From the NCBI GenBank assembly GCA_903861115.1, contig CAIOTD010000017.1:1-42274 (forward strand): a stretch of DNA of 42,274 nucleotides, written 5' to 3'. The position numbers and the translations under genes are program-made. The stretch's first letter is position 1. Each line of letters opens with the position of its first letter. Below, piece after piece: positions 26,245 through 34,967 of this stretch. The notes beneath the pieces are model-generated. The model saw only the letters and a list, made by a program, of their open reading frames with translations. It was not told the DNA's origin and made no database searches. Source of the DNA: an uncultured Burkholderiales bacterium. GTDB lineage: Bacteria > Pseudomonadota > Gammaproteobacteria > Burkholderiales > Burkholderiaceae_C.

Positions 26245-26658
26245 TTACGCCACCACAAGCCCACGAGATGACTTTAGCACGGATCTTTTTTTCTTTTCTT
26301 TTAAGCGCTTTTCAATGGAGGATTTTTTGACTTTGGTCGCACGCCTTATTTTGGGCTCCTTGCCAAAAGCCTGGACCAACTCATCAAGCCTGGACCAGGC
26401 GAACATTCGATTCATGTCTTGGCTGCGCGAGTCTTGCACCTTCATCACAAAAACGCCTTCTTTGCTTATTCTTGTGTCTTTGGATGCCAAAAACCTTTCC
26501 TTGACCCGTTGGGGCAGGCTTGACGCGCCAATGTCAAAGCGCAGATGTATAGCACTTGAGACTTTATTGACATGCTGTCCACCCGCACCCTGCGATTTGA
26601 TCGCAGACAGTTTCACTTCTGACTCTTTGATCTCAATTTGTTCGGACATGGTAGGCAT
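26245..26658 (-). CDS. arfB: Alternative ribosome-rescue peptidyl-tRNA hydrolase ArfB
   Basis: A 137-residue protein with the peptide-release G-G-Q motif at 26-28 (Q-G-A-G-G-Q-H-V-N-K) but no codon-recognition domains. Its C-terminal tail is rich in Lys and Arg (K-R-L-K-E-K-K-K-R-S), the tail that enters the empty mRNA channel of stalled ribosomes. This matches ArfB (YaeJ) in length and layout. An ATG at 26649 is an equally possible start. It is divergent from a small lysine-rich protein, with about 50 bp between them for both promoters. Confidence 0.92.
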   Translation of the reverse strand: MPTMSEQIEIKESEVKLSAIKSQGAGGQHVNKVSSAIHLRFDIGASSLPQRVKERFLASKDTRISKEGVFVMKVQDSRSQDMNRMFAWSRLDELVQAFGKEPKIRRATKVKKSSIEKRLKEKKKRSVLKSSRGLVVA

Positions 26659-26708
26659 TCATGGCGTTGGGGAGTACACTGAACTTTTCACTCTACAAGG
26701 ACTCTATC

Positions 26709-26849
26709 ATGGCCAAAGGTCAACAAAGAAAAAACAAAGAAACCAAAAAACCAAAAAAGGATCTCTCTGCGCCCAAACCTGTGGTCGTTGAAACGACCAA
26801 ATCCATGCTGGCGACCTCCATCATTTCAAAAGGCAAATTGAAAAAGTAG
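26709..26849 (+). CDS. 46-residue lysine-rich protein of unknown function
   Basis: The protein begins M-A-K-G-Q-Q-R-K-N-K-E-T-K-K-P-K-K-D and ends K-G-K-L-K-K; about a quarter of residues are Lys. No membrane segment or motif is seen. AAGGA lies 9-13 bases before the ATG, which is why this start is chosen over an in-frame one at 26661. I recall similar short M-A-K-G-Q-Q-R-K proteins annotated as hypothetical in Burkholderiales, so it is likely a real conserved gene. Its charge would suit RNA or ribosome binding, which is inference. Confidence 0.75.
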   Translation: MAKGQQRKNKETKKPKKDLSAPKPVVVETTKSMLATSIISKGKLKK

Positions 26850-26903
26850 CCCAGTAAAAACATTTCTTATAATACAGAGATCACAACCCAGCCCTTTTGA
26901 AAC

Positions 26904-27329
26904 ATGCGTATTTGGCAAAAACCGATCTCTCTCGATGTCTTGACAAAAATGAACGCAAACACGGCAGCGGATCACCTGGGGCTGGAGTTTACGCAGCTAG
27001 GAGATGACTTCCTTGGCGCTCGCATCCATGTTGAACGCAAAACCATGCAACCCTACGGTCGTCTTCATGGTGGCGTGAGCGTACTTGTCGCCGAAACACT
27101 GGGCTCTTGTGGTGCTTTTTATGCCTGTGGGCCACAGTTTCATGCGTTTGGTTTAGAAATCAATGCCAACCACGTCAAAGGCGCCAGCAGCGGCTATATT
27201 CACGGCACCGCTCGCCCCTTTCATATCGGCAAAAGCACGCATGTTTGGGGCATTGAGCTTAAAAACGAAAACAACGAGTTGATTTGTATGTCCAGAATAA
27301 CCGTTGCGATCATTCAAAATCCCGCTTGA
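26904..27329 (+). CDS. Hotdog-fold thioesterase (PaaI/EntH/MenI-like)
   Basis: A 141-residue single hotdog domain. The signature G-R-L-H-G-G-V-S-V-L-V-A-E-T-L-G-S carries the His-Gly-Gly turn and the Glu used as base in this branch, followed by the strand N-A-N-H-V-K-G-A-S-S-G. Such proteins cleave aryl- or acyl-CoA thioesters; the exact substrate cannot be told. TATAAT at 26868-26873 is a plausible -10 element about 30 bases upstream. It converges on the adenosyltransferase gene. Confidence 0.85.
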   Translation: MRIWQKPISLDVLTKMNANTAADHLGLEFTQLGDDFLGARIHVERKTMQPYGRLHGGVSVLVAETLGSCGAFYACGPQFHAFGLEINANHVKGASSGYIHGTARPFHIGKSTHVWGIELKNENNELICMSRITVAIIQNPA

Positions 27330-27382
27330 TCAAGGCTTGGGGTTGGGCGGGTTGTTTTGAACCAAGAAGTGAAGAACCTCGA

Positions 27383-27949
27383 TTAGATTTGATCCAAGTT
27401 GGCAAGCCTCTCGCTTTTCCAATAGACATCTTGTGCGCCCGCATCGCGGTTGAGTTTTCTGGCCAATACAAATAAAAAATCACTCAGTCGATTCAAATAT
27501 TGAATGCCCAAGCCCTGATAAGTCTCCTGCGTTGAAAGTTCGACCAATGAACGTTCTGCTCGGCGAGCCACCGTTCTGCACACATGGGCCAAACAAGAAG
27601 AGCGAACGCCTCCAGGCAAAATGAATTCTTTCAAAGTGGGCAAATGGCTCAAATACGTCTCAATGGCTGAATCCAATTGAACAAGTGAAGCGTCTTTTAA
27701 CAATTGCATGCCCGGTATAGACAGCTCGCCCCCGAGGTTAAAGAGTTGGTGTTGAATATCAATCAAAAGCCCTTGATCGGCAGGCGTCAACGCCTCGCAC
27801 AACAACAAGCCGATCGATGAGTTCAACTCATCCACATCGCCCATGGCATGAACACGAACATGGCTCTTGGGGAGGCGTTCATTGTTACCCAGTCCAGTGA
27901 TGCCCTCATCACCCGTTCTGGTCGTGATCTGCGTTAAACGTTGTCCCAT
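27383..27949 (-). CDS. Cob(I)alamin adenosyltransferase (PduO/MMAB type)
   Basis: Transfers the adenosyl group of ATP to cob(I)alamin to make adenosylcobalamin. Family motifs are complete: T-R-T-G-D-E-G-I-T-G-L-G at about residues 10-21, D-E-L-N-S-S-I-G, R-T-V-A-R-R-A-E-R-S and the C-terminal Y-L-N-R-L-S-D-F-L-F-V-L-A-R. The 188-residue five-helix-bundle length is typical. MetH itself needs methylcobalamin, so this enzyme more likely serves an adenosylcobalamin enzyme such as methylmalonyl-CoA mutase elsewhere in the genome. Confidence 0.93.
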   Translation of the reverse strand: MGQRLTQITTRTGDEGITGLGNNERLPKSHVRVHAMGDVDELNSSIGLLLCEALTPADQGLLIDIQHQLFNLGGELSIPGMQLLKDASLVQLDSAIETYLSHLPTLKEFILPGGVRSSCLAHVCRTVARRAERSLVELSTQETYQGLGIQYLNRLSDFLFVLARKLNRDAGAQDVYWKSERLANLDQI

Positions 27950-28017
27950 TTTTGTCCCTTGAATTGATCTGAACCCATCCGCTGTTCATGCACATGCTTT
28001 GGACAGGCCGTTGAACT

Positions 28018-28944
28018 TTACGCTGATGCCATCATTTTGAGCTTGTCGATCAAACCATTGATCTCCTCCAGCGAGCCAAACTGAATGGCCAACTCACCCA
28101 TTTCCTCTACTCGCCCATACCTTTTCACCCTCTTTTTAACTCGCACATCCACTTGTGCGGTCAACAAATCTGAGAGCTCTTCCTCTACCCTTTTAATATC
28201 ACGCGACTTTTCTTTTTTGGGTTTAGATGCAACCAATTGGAATTCCGCACCAATTTTTTTCACCAAGCGCTCGGCCTCTCTCACCGACAAGTGCTTCGAC
28301 GCAATTTGATGCGCCGTGGTAATTTGTGAGGCCCTGTCCAAGCTCAACAGTGCTCTTGCATGCCCCATGTCCAAATCTCCAGCCATCAACAAGGCTTGAA
28401 CGGGATCGGCCAAATTCAATAGGCGCAACAAGTTTGAGGCCGCGCTCCTGGAGCGGCCCACCGCCTGTGCAGCTTCCTCATGCGTCAACCCAAACTCTTT
28501 GACGAGTCGTTGAAGGCCCTGCGCCTCTTCTAAAGGGTTCAAATCCTCACGTTGAATGTTCTCAATAAGCGCCATGGCCGCAGCGGCCTCATTGGGCACA
28601 TCTCTCACCAAGACGGGAACGTGCTCAAGCCCAGCGATCTTTGAGGCGCGGAAACGCCGCTCACCCGCAATGATTTCATATTTGCCCGCGTGTTCTCCCT
28701 CTTTGAGGGGCCGCACCAAAATAGGCTGCATCACGCCCTGTGCTTTGATGCTTTCTGCCAGCTCATATAGAGCACCCTCGTCCATGCGGGTTCTAGGTTG
28801 ATACATCCCTGGCACCATCTGAGCGAGATCCAATTGACTCGGTGCATCTGTGGCTTGCGCCAACGTCAAGCCCTCATCAGGCGCCTTGGGGCCCAGCAAG
28901 GACTCCAAGCCCCGACCCAAACGATTTGCTTTTTTTGTCGCCAT
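28018..28944 (-). CDS. parB: Chromosome-partitioning protein ParB
   Basis: A 308-residue CTP-dependent DNA clamp that loads at parS. It opens with the short basic N-terminal ParA-stimulating peptide (N-R-L-G-R-G-L-E-S-L-L). The CTPase motifs Y-Q-P-R-T-R and G-E-R-R-F-R-A-S follow, then the helix-turn-helix (L-T-H-E-E-A-A-Q-A-V-G-R-S-R-S-A-A-S-N-L-L-R) and the C-terminal dimer domain. Three parS sites lie 1.6-2.9 kb away. It follows parA by 77 bp. Confidence 0.96.
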   Translation of the reverse strand: MATKKANRLGRGLESLLGPKAPDEGLTLAQATDAPSQLDLAQMVPGMYQPRTRMDEGALYELAESIKAQGVMQPILVRPLKEGEHAGKYEIIAGERRFRASKIAGLEHVPVLVRDVPNEAAAAMALIENIQREDLNPLEEAQGLQRLVKEFGLTHEEAAQAVGRSRSAASNLLRLLNLADPVQALLMAGDLDMGHARALLSLDRASQITTAHQIASKHLSVREAERLVKKIGAEFQLVASKPKKEKSRDIKRVEEELSDLLTAQVDVRVKKRVKRYGRVEEMGELAIQFGSLEEINGLIDKLKMMASA

Positions 28945-29021
28945 TTTCTAACTTTCTCTATTCAACTGCGTCTCAAAGACACCCCCCTTGAAGGGCTCTT
29001 CTTGTACTAAAAAAGGATTAA

Positions 29022-29822
29022 CTACAGGTTTTTTGCGATTCTCTCGACCATTTCATTGGCAAAAGACATGAAGGCTTGGCTGCCTTTGGCATTGGGGTCG
29101 TAGACCACGCCAGGTAAACCAAAACTGGGTGCCTCGGCCAAGCGAACATTCCTCGGTATCACCGCGTTAAAGACTTTATCGCCAAAGTGAGCCTTTAATT
29201 GATCACTCACCTGCAGTTGCAAACTCACCCGCGGATCAAACATGACCCTCAGCAGACCGATAATTTTTAGGGCTCGGTTCAAATTGGCATGCACTTGTTT
29301 AATGGTGTTGACCAAGTCCGTCAATCCCTCGAGGGCGAAGTATTCACACTGCATTGGAACAATCACACCATTGGCTGAGCACAACCCATTCAATGTCAGG
29401 AGAGACAGGGAGGGAGGACAATCGATCAAGACAAAATCATAGTCTTGATCCACTTTCTCCAAAGCCTCCTTCAAACGCTTTTCGCGGTTTTCCATCCCAA
29501 CCAACTCTAACTCCGCACCGGCCAATTCACGACTAGCGCCAAGCACATCATAGGTTTTGTGCTGCTTGTGATTGGGTTGCTCGCCCCAATGGCTGACAAC
29601 TTTTGCTTGAGCGATGGAGGCGCCCTCGATCAGCACTTCGTAGACGCTCAATTCAAGCTCTCTTTTATCCACCCCAGAGCCCATGGTTGCATTGCCCTGT
29701 GGATCCAAGTCGACCATCAACACCCGCTGTCCTAGCGCCGCCAGCCCCGCACTTAAGTTCACCGTTGTTGTGGTTTTACCAACCCCACCCTTTTGATTTG
29801 CAACACAAAAAATATGCGCCAT
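29022..29822 (-). CDS. parA: Chromosome-partitioning ATPase ParA
   Basis: A 266-residue Walker-type ATPase that moves ParB-parS complexes over the nucleoid. The deviant Walker A K-G-G-V-G-K-T-T is near residues 11-18, with D-L-D-P-Q-G-N-A and D-C-P-P-S-L further on. There is no N-terminal DNA-binding domain, so it is the chromosomal (Soj) type rather than the long plasmid type. It is 14 bp from the LysE gene upstream, so these two probably share a transcript. Confidence 0.96.
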   Translation of the reverse strand: MAHIFCVANQKGGVGKTTTTVNLSAGLAALGQRVLMVDLDPQGNATMGSGVDKRELELSVYEVLIEGASIAQAKVVSHWGEQPNHKQHKTYDVLGASRELAGAELELVGMENREKRLKEALEKVDQDYDFVLIDCPPSLSLLTLNGLCSANGVIVPMQCEYFALEGLTDLVNTIKQVHANLNRALKIIGLLRVMFDPRVSLQLQVSDQLKAHFGDKVFNAVIPRNVRLAEAPSFGLPGVVYDPNAKGSQAFMSFANEMVERIAKNL

Positions 29823-29836
29823 GATTTTCTTTCTTC

Positions 29837-30445
29837 TTATGAAAAAGCCAGTTTGATGCCAAAACCGATGAACAAAACACCCATCAAGCGCGTCAATGTT
29901 TTTTTAAGCCTACTCGCGTCTTTAACCGTTCTTGTCAGCCACTTGAGCATCAAAAGCAAAAGCAAACCATAAATTAAGGTCATACCTGCAATTGTGCCAG
30001 CCAAAACAACCCAGGTCTGCAAATCAATGGCCCGCCCTTTTTCCAAAAACAAAGGAAAAAACGCCATGTAAAAGACAATGGCTTTGGGGTTCATCAAGGT
30101 GATTGCCACAGATTGCCTAAAGACGTCTTTCATTTTAAACACCGCCACGGGCGCGCTCTCCTGCACAGACCTCAACAACCCAACCCCAATGTAGATCAAG
30201 TAGACGGCGCCCAAGCACTCTATCCACCGAAACAGCATGGGCCACTCGTCCAAGAGGGCCGCAAGACCACCCAGGGCCAAAACAATCAACACCTGATCAC
30301 CAAAAGCAATACCAAGGGTTGAAACCATGGCCGCCCTCATGCCCCCCAAACGATAAGCACTCAAGATGGCCAAATTGCCAGGTCCAGGCAACGCCAAAAA
30401 CAAACCGATGGCAAGCACAAAAGAACCATAATCTTTAACGGGCAT
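29837..30445 (-). CDS. LysE/RhtB-family amino-acid exporter
   Basis: A 202-residue inner-membrane protein with about six hydrophobic segments. The N-terminal G-P-G-N-L-A-I-L-S-A-Y-R-L-G-G pattern and the later F-R-Q-S-V-A-I-T-L-M-N-P-K-A-I-V-F-Y are the family hallmarks. Substrate is unknown. The ATG at 30445 and an adjoining GTG at 30448 are both possible starts; GGAG lies 11-14 bases upstream. A LysE gene between rsmG and parA is, as I recall, common in Comamonadaceae. Confidence 0.9.
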   Translation of the reverse strand: MPVKDYGSFVLAIGLFLALPGPGNLAILSAYRLGGMRAAMVSTLGIAFGDQVLIVLALGGLAALLDEWPMLFRWIECLGAVYLIYIGVGLLRSVQESAPVAVFKMKDVFRQSVAITLMNPKAIVFYMAFFPLFLEKGRAIDLQTWVVLAGTIAGMTLIYGLLLLLMLKWLTRTVKDASRLKKTLTRLMGVLFIGFGIKLAFS

Positions 30446-30557
30446 CACACGTGTTCAACTCCTTTGCTGAGTCTCTTTCCATCAGAGCCGCAGAGTTTAC
30501 CTGTATTCCTTGAGCTTTAAGTCCTTGGACCCACAATCCGTGACAATATACCCAAAC

Positions 30558-30573
30558 TGTTCCACGTGAAACG
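30558..30573. promoter_or_regulatory. parS site 1
   Basis: TGTTCCACGTGAAACG differs from the parS palindrome TGTTNCACGTGAAACA only in its last base. It lies 5 bp past the rsmG stop codon, in the gap before the LysE gene. Confidence 0.9.
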
Positions 30574-30578
30574 CTGGC

Positions 30579-31253
30579 TCAAAATGGGGTCACCTTGTCG
30601 GCTCCGTGTTTTAACCAAACAATGTTCCTAATGGCATCGACCGCTGGAACCCGCAAAGGTTCCACGTGAAACACATCCACACGCGCTGGGAGAACCTCGA
30701 TTTCAGCTGGGCTGACCCGCCCCTTCATCGCCATCCATAAACCGGTCGGCGAGAGGTTCTTGGCCGTCAAGCTCACAAAATCCAACAAAGAGGAAAAAGC
30801 CCTAGATGTAATCACTTCGAACACACCCTCAAAGTCCTCGACACGACCATGGTGTGCGTGCAAATTGCTGAGACCCAACGCGATGGCCACTTGTTTGATG
30901 AACGCTGCCTTTTTAGCGACGGCATCGATACAATGGACTTGGACATCAGGGCACATGATGGACAACACCACACCCGGCAAACCGGCACCGGAACCCACAT
31001 CGAGCAAGGTTTTGAGTGCTGGCGCCTCTCTGAGCAAAGGCCCAACCACCACCAAAGAATCCAACAAATGCAGCGTCACAATTTGTGAAACTTCTTTGTT
31101 TGCGGTGAGGTTATAGACCGAGCCCCACTTGTGTAAAAGTCCCGCGTATTGAGCCAATCTTTCGACTTGCTCAACTTGGACCAGCAAACCCATTTCATGA
31201 ATCCCCTGTGTCAGCAACTCCGCATGGGCTCCAAGTTGTTTCAAATAGATCAT
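30579..31253 (-). CDS. rsmG: 16S rRNA (guanine527-N7)-methyltransferase
   Basis: RsmG (GidB) puts the N7-methyl group on G527 of 16S rRNA. The AdoMet-binding motif L-L-D-V-G-S-G-A-G-L-P-G is near residues 85-96, and N-L-T-A at the end of the first helical part is family-typical. Length is 224 residues, normal for the family. It follows mnmG by 16 bp, the classic gidA-gidB pair. A parS site is embedded near its 3' end and encodes V-F-H-V-E-P. Confidence 0.95.
   Translation of the reverse strand: MIYLKQLGAHAELLTQGIHEMGLLVQVEQVERLAQYAGLLHKWGSVYNLTANKEVSQIVTLHLLDSLVVVGPLLREAPALKTLLDVGSGAGLPGVVLSIMCPDVQVHCIDAVAKKAAFIKQVAIALGLSNLHAHHGRVEDFEGVFEVITSRAFSSLLDFVSLTAKNLSPTGLWMAMKGRVSPAEIEVLPARVDVFHVEPLRVPAVDAIRNIVWLKHGADKVTPF
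30658..30673. promoter_or_regulatory. parS site 2, inside rsmG
   Basis: GGTTCCACGTGAAACA differs from TGTTNCACGTGAAACA only in its first base. It begins exactly 100 bp from the start of site 1 and lies within the rsmG coding sequence. Confidence 0.88.
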
Positions 31254-31269
31254 GGCCTTGATGGGAACC

Positions 31270-33246
31270 TCATGGTGCAGTTGTGCTCAAGGCGACATCC
31301 GGCGTCTTTTGATCCTCAAAGCCCTTGTATCGCTGGCGCTTTAAATGAATCAATAAAAGCGAGATGGCGGCGGGTGTTACCCCAGAAATTCTAGAGGCCT
31401 GACCCAATGTTTGCGGCCTTTGGTGTTGGAGCTTTTGACGAACCTCAAAGCTTAGGGCCGTGATCAATGAGTAATCCAAGGTGGGCGGGAGCAGCATCGA
31501 TTCAAAATGACTGGCGCGGCGAACCTCATCTTGCTGACGATCGATGTACCCCGCATACTTGGCCCTGATTTCAATTTGCTCAATGACCGTTTGTCGCTCA
31601 GTCTGAGGCAGCTCATCAAGATCTTGGCTACCGAAACGCACAGGATCCATTGAAATCACATCGGCGTATGTCACCCCAGGCCTGCGCAAGAGGTCGGCCA
31701 AGTTGTATTCGCGCTCAATCATGTGACCCAACACGCGTTCACATGCTTGGGGCTCAATGTTGCTCGGATTCACCCATTGCGAGCGAAGACGTTGTGTTTC
31801 ACGTGAAACAGCTTCTTGCTTTTGCTCAAAAACACGCCAACGGGCATCATCAACCAGGCCCATGGCGCGAGCCTGCTCTGTCAACCTTGCATCCGCGTTG
31901 TCTTCTCTTAACTGCAATCTAAACTCTGCTCGAGAGGTGAACATCCGGTAAGGCTCCGTCACACCCTTGGTGATCAAGTCGTCAACGAGAACGCCCAAAT
32001 AGGCCTCGTCACGTTTCGGGAGCCAGGGTTCTTTTTCCTGCGCTTTGCGAGCAGCATTGATCCCCGCATAAAGACCCTGGGCGGCGGCCTCCTCGTACCC
32101 CGTCGTGCCATTGATTTGGCCTGCAAAAAACAGGCCCTCGATCAAACGGGTTTCAAAACTTGGCAACAACTCCCTTGGATCAAAAAAGTCATACTCAATG
32201 GCATACCCGGGTCTTAAGATGTGCGCATTCTCTAAACCCCGCATGGAGCGAACCAAATCGTATTGAATGTCGAATGGCAAACTGGTGCTGATCCCATTGG
32301 GATACACCTCATGGGTATTAAGACCCTCGGGCTCTAAGAAAATTTGGTGGCTTGACTTGTCCGCAAAGCGATTGATTTTGTCCTCGACACTGGGGCAATA
32401 CCTGGGGCCAACGCCTTCAATCTTACCGGTGAACATCGGACTGCGGTCAAAACCAGACCGAATGATGTCATGGGTTTTCTCGTTGGTATGCGTCACCCAA
32501 CATGATATTTGACGCGGATGTTCTATAGACTGACCCATAAAGCTGAACACCGGAACAGCACCCGGCAAACCGCCGGGCATACCATCGCCCGCTTGCTCAC
32601 TGCACTTGGAGTAGTCAATCGTCCTGCCGTCGATGCGAGGCGGCGTTCCAGTCTTCAGCCTTTTTTGCGGTAACTTTAACTCCTTCAAACGCTCACTCAA
32701 AGAAATTGCCGGCGGATCACCCGCCCTTCCTGCCGAATAGTTGTTCAAACCCACGTGAATCTTTCCATTCAGAAAGGTGCCCGCCGTCAAAACAACTGTT
32801 TTACCAGTAAAACGAATGCCCGACTGAGTAACAGCGCCAACGACCCGATGACCTTGAACAATTAAATCATCCACCGCTTGTTGGAAAATAAAGAGATTTT
32901 CTTGGTTCTCAAGACGGTCTCGAATCGCCGCCTTGTAAAGAATTCTGTCGGCTTGCGCCCGGGTGGCCCGAACCGCTGGGCCCTTAGAGCTGTTCAAGAT
33001 TCGGAACTGAATACCACCCAAATCCGTGGCCAAGGCCATTGCGCCCCCCATGGCGTCTACCTCTTTGACCAAATGCCCCTTGCCGATACCACCGATTGAG
33101 GGATTGCAACTCATTTGACCCAAGGTCTCGATATTGTGCGTGATCAACAAGGTTTGACAACCCATCCGAGCGCTGGCAAGCGCGGCCTCTGTACCGGCAT
33201 GGCCTCCACCGACAACAATGACATCAAAATATTTAGGGTAATTCAT
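31270..33246 (-). CDS. mnmG: tRNA uridine-5-carboxymethylaminomethyl modification enzyme MnmG
   Basis: MnmG (GidA) works with MnmE to build the cmnm5 group on U34 of several tRNAs. The FAD-binding motif [12 protein letters not shown] is at about residues 11-22. The family block [17 protein letters not shown] follows near residue 50, as does the C-terminal [10 protein letters not shown]. Length is 658 residues. The ATG at 33246 is chosen because homologues begin just before the FAD motif; the open frame to 33339 is not family-like. A perfect parS site lies in its 3' half. Confidence 0.96.
   Translation of the reverse strand: MNYPKYFDVIVVGGGHAGTEAALASARMGCQTLLITHNIETLGQMSCNPSIGGIGKGHLVKEVDAMGGAMALATDLGGIQFRILNSSKGPAVRATRAQADRILYKAAIRDRLENQENLFIFQQAVDDLIVQGHRVVGAVTQSGIRFTGKTVVLTAGTFLNGKIHVGLNNYSAGRAGDPPAISLSERLKELKLPQKRLKTGTPPRIDGRTIDYSKCSEQAGDGMPGGLPGAVPVFSFMGQSIEHPRQISCWVTHTNEKTHDIIRSGFDRSPMFTGKIEGVGPRYCPSVEDKINRFADKSSHQIFLEPEGLNTHEVYPNGISTSLPFDIQYDLVRSMRGLENAHILRPGYAIEYDFFDPRELLPSFETRLIEGLFFAGQINGTTGYEEAAAQGLYAGINAARKAQEKEPWLPKRDEAYLGVLVDDLITKGVTEPYRMFTSRAEFRLQLREDNADARLTEQARAMGLVDDARWRVFEQKQEAVSRETQRLRSQWVNPSNIEPQACERVLGHMIEREYNLADLLRRPGVTYADVISMDPVRFGSQDLDELPQTERQTVIEQIEIRAKYAGYIDRQQDEVRRASHFESMLLPPTLDYSLITALSFEVRQKLQHQRPQTLGQASRISGVTPAAISLLLIHLKRQRYKGFEDQKTPDVALSTTAP
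31795..31810. promoter_or_regulatory. parS site 3, inside mnmG, perfect palindrome
   Basis: TGTTTCACGTGAAACA is an exact 16-bp palindrome and matches the bacterial parS consensus at every base. It lies within mnmG, where it encodes V-S-R-E-T. Confidence 0.95.
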
Positions 33247-33444
33247 TTTTGAATCAAAAGTAAAAAAAGCCGATGCAAAGCCATCGAGAACAAAATCGGC
33301 AAAGGCCCCTACAACGATGAAGCAAAAGGGTCCAAGCAATCAAAGGAACAAAAGATTTTAACAGCCTCTAAAAAAATAGATATCTAAAGTTCAACTCTCT
33401 AAAACATGGAAAATGAAGGGACCCTTGCAAGTACACAACCCTCT

Positions 33445-33475
33445 TTGAACACATCAAAGAGAATGGCTTTACAAT
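33445..33475 (+). promoter_or_regulatory. Candidate promoter of the ACP-KS-pirin operon
   Basis: TTGAAC (33445-33450) and TACAAT (33470-33475) are separated by 19 bp, slightly long for sigma-70. It sits 25 bp before the ACP start. The rest of the 33247-33499 gap is AT-rich and also holds the mnmG upstream region; nothing else stands out. Confidence 0.35.
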
Positions 33476-33499
33476 GATGGCATTAAAAGGCAAATGGCC

Positions 33500-33754
33500 A
33501 TGTCCTCAGAAACGTTCAAAACAATACAAGCTCTGCTGAGCGAAAAATTCCAAGGCAATGAGGGTGTGGGCCCACAGACCGCGTTAACCGATCTGGGCCT
33601 AGATTCCTTGACGCTCATGGAGTTTGTCTTTGCTGTAGAAGACGCATTCAATATTAGAATTCCCGAAGAAAGAATTGATCCCCGTCAAGGGACAACAACA
33701 CTTGAAGAGGTGTGTAAGATCATTGACGAAATAAAAGCTCAAACGAATAAATAG
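33500..33754 (+). CDS. Acyl carrier protein
   Basis: An 84-residue acidic four-helix protein. The phosphopantetheine site is Ser36 in L-G-L-D-S-L-T-L-M-E, followed by F-A-V-E-D-A-F-N-I-R-I-P-E-E. It is not the housekeeping AcpP, which normally sits in the fab cluster and has a different surrounding sequence. The ATG at 33500 is chosen because AAGG lies 9 bases upstream; an ATG at 33494 would be only 3 bases from it. It is 2 bp from the ketoacyl synthase gene, so the two are almost certainly co-translated partners. Confidence 0.88.
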   Translation: MSSETFKTIQALLSEKFQGNEGVGPQTALTDLGLDSLTLMEFVFAVEDAFNIRIPEERIDPRQGTTTLEEVCKIIDEIKAQTNK

Positions 33755-33756
33755 AA

Positions 33757-34965
33757 ATGACGCAATCACGGGTCCAAATATCTGGCTACGGGTTCATCAC
33801 GCCAATTGGGCGAAGTTTAGAAGAGTTTGAACGCGCTTTGAATACGCAGACCTCCGCAATTCAAGCACTGAACGTACACATCAAGGGTCACGAAGCGTTC
33901 AATGTGCCCATCGCACCTTGTGTTTTTGATGAAAAGATCATCACGAGCCCATCCAAATTGCCCATGGACCGTGCCACAGCGATGGCCGTGTACAGCCTGG
34001 ACCAAGCCATTGAGCATGCAGGGATAGACTTAAATAACTATGACAATGACCGAATAGGCGTTTTTTGGGGTTCCGGCATGGCGGGCGCATCAAGTTTTGA
34101 TCAAACAACCAATTTGATCTACGAAATGCATTCGAGAATTAGACCAACGTCGGTTGTGACGGGCATGCCCAACGCACCGGCTTCTGAGTTGTCCATCAAG
34201 ACACGTGCACAAGGCTCTTGCATCACATATGCCTGTGCGTGTGCGTCATCGAGCATTGCGATCGGTGAAGGCATGCGAGCGATTCGCGGTGGTTGGCTTG
34301 ACCTGGCCATCGTAGGAGGAAGCGAATCGATGCTAACACCTGGCATCCTCATGGCATGGAATGCGCTGAGAGTCCTTGCACCCATCAAGAACGGTGAAAT
34401 CGGCAACGTCACCCCTTTCTCGAAAAACCGCAGCGGATTTGCAATGGGTGAAGGTGCGGCCGTATTCATCCTTGAAAAAGAGAATAAAAAAACCGACAAA
34501 AAGTTTTTCTTAACTGGTTTTGCTAGCAACAGCGATGGCCTGCACATGACCAATCCGCAAAGTCAAACTCAAGTGAAAGTCATGCAGGCTTGCCTAAAAG
34601 ATGCCGAACTTACAAGCACTGAAATCGGCTATGTCAATGCACATGGGACGGGTACCCTCGTCGGGGACGCGACCGAGGCCTCTTCCATAGAAAGTGTTTT
34701 TGGAGATCAAAACATCTTGGTGAGCTCAACGAAGTCCATGCATGGTCATTTACTGGGCGCTAGCGGCGCTGTTGAACTGATCTCTTGCCTACTCGCACTG
34801 CAAAATGAAGAGTTGCCCCTTAATTCAGAACAGACCAACCAAGATGACCGTATAAAAATAAACTTGGTCTCAAAACAAAACCAAAAAACAAAGGACTTAA
34901 AACACGTCATGAGCAACTCATTTGCTTTCGGTGGAACAAATGCGTGCTTAATCGTTTCAAAGTAA
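33757..34965 (+). CDS. Beta-ketoacyl-[acyl carrier protein] synthase (FabF-like)
   Basis: A 402-residue thiolase-fold condensing enzyme. The decarboxylative Cys-His-His triad is complete: Cys162 in C-A-C-A-S-S-S, His296 in N-A-H-G-T-G-T and His331 in K-S-M-H-G-H-L-L-G-A, with Lys326 also in place. The C-terminal S-F-A-F-G-G-T-N-A motif is intact. It should extend an acyl chain carried on the adjoining ACP. No ketoreductase, dehydratase, thioesterase or acyltransferase lies beside it, so its product cannot be told. It has no obvious own ribosome site and seems translationally coupled to the ACP gene. Confidence 0.9.
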   Translation: MTQSRVQISGYGFITPIGRSLEEFERALNTQTSAIQALNVHIKGHEAFNVPIAPCVFDEKIITSPSKLPMDRATAMAVYSLDQAIEHAGIDLNNYDNDRIGVFWGSGMAGASSFDQTTNLIYEMHSRIRPTSVVTGMPNAPASELSIKTRAQGSCITYACACASSSIAIGEGMRAIRGGWLDLAIVGGSESMLTPGILMAWNALRVLAPIKNGEIGNVTPFSKNRSGFAMGEGAAVFILEKENKKTDKKFFLTGFASNSDGLHMTNPQSQTQVKVMQACLKDAELTSTEIGYVNAHGTGTLVGDATEASSIESVFGDQNILVSSTKSMHGHLLGASGAVELISCLLALQNEELPLNSEQTNQDDRIKINLVSKQNQKTKDLKHVMSNSFAFGGTNACLIVSK

Positions 34966-34967
34966 GT

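Noticed and set aside
32750-32760. Further parS sites at other CACGTG cores (also near 25388 and 41088)
   Set aside because: The flanking bases do not continue the palindrome (for example CCCACGTGAATC), so they fall well short of parS.
33247-33339. N-terminal extension of MnmG
   Set aside because: Homologues begin directly before the FAD motif; the extension is hydrophobic and would wrongly suggest a membrane leader.
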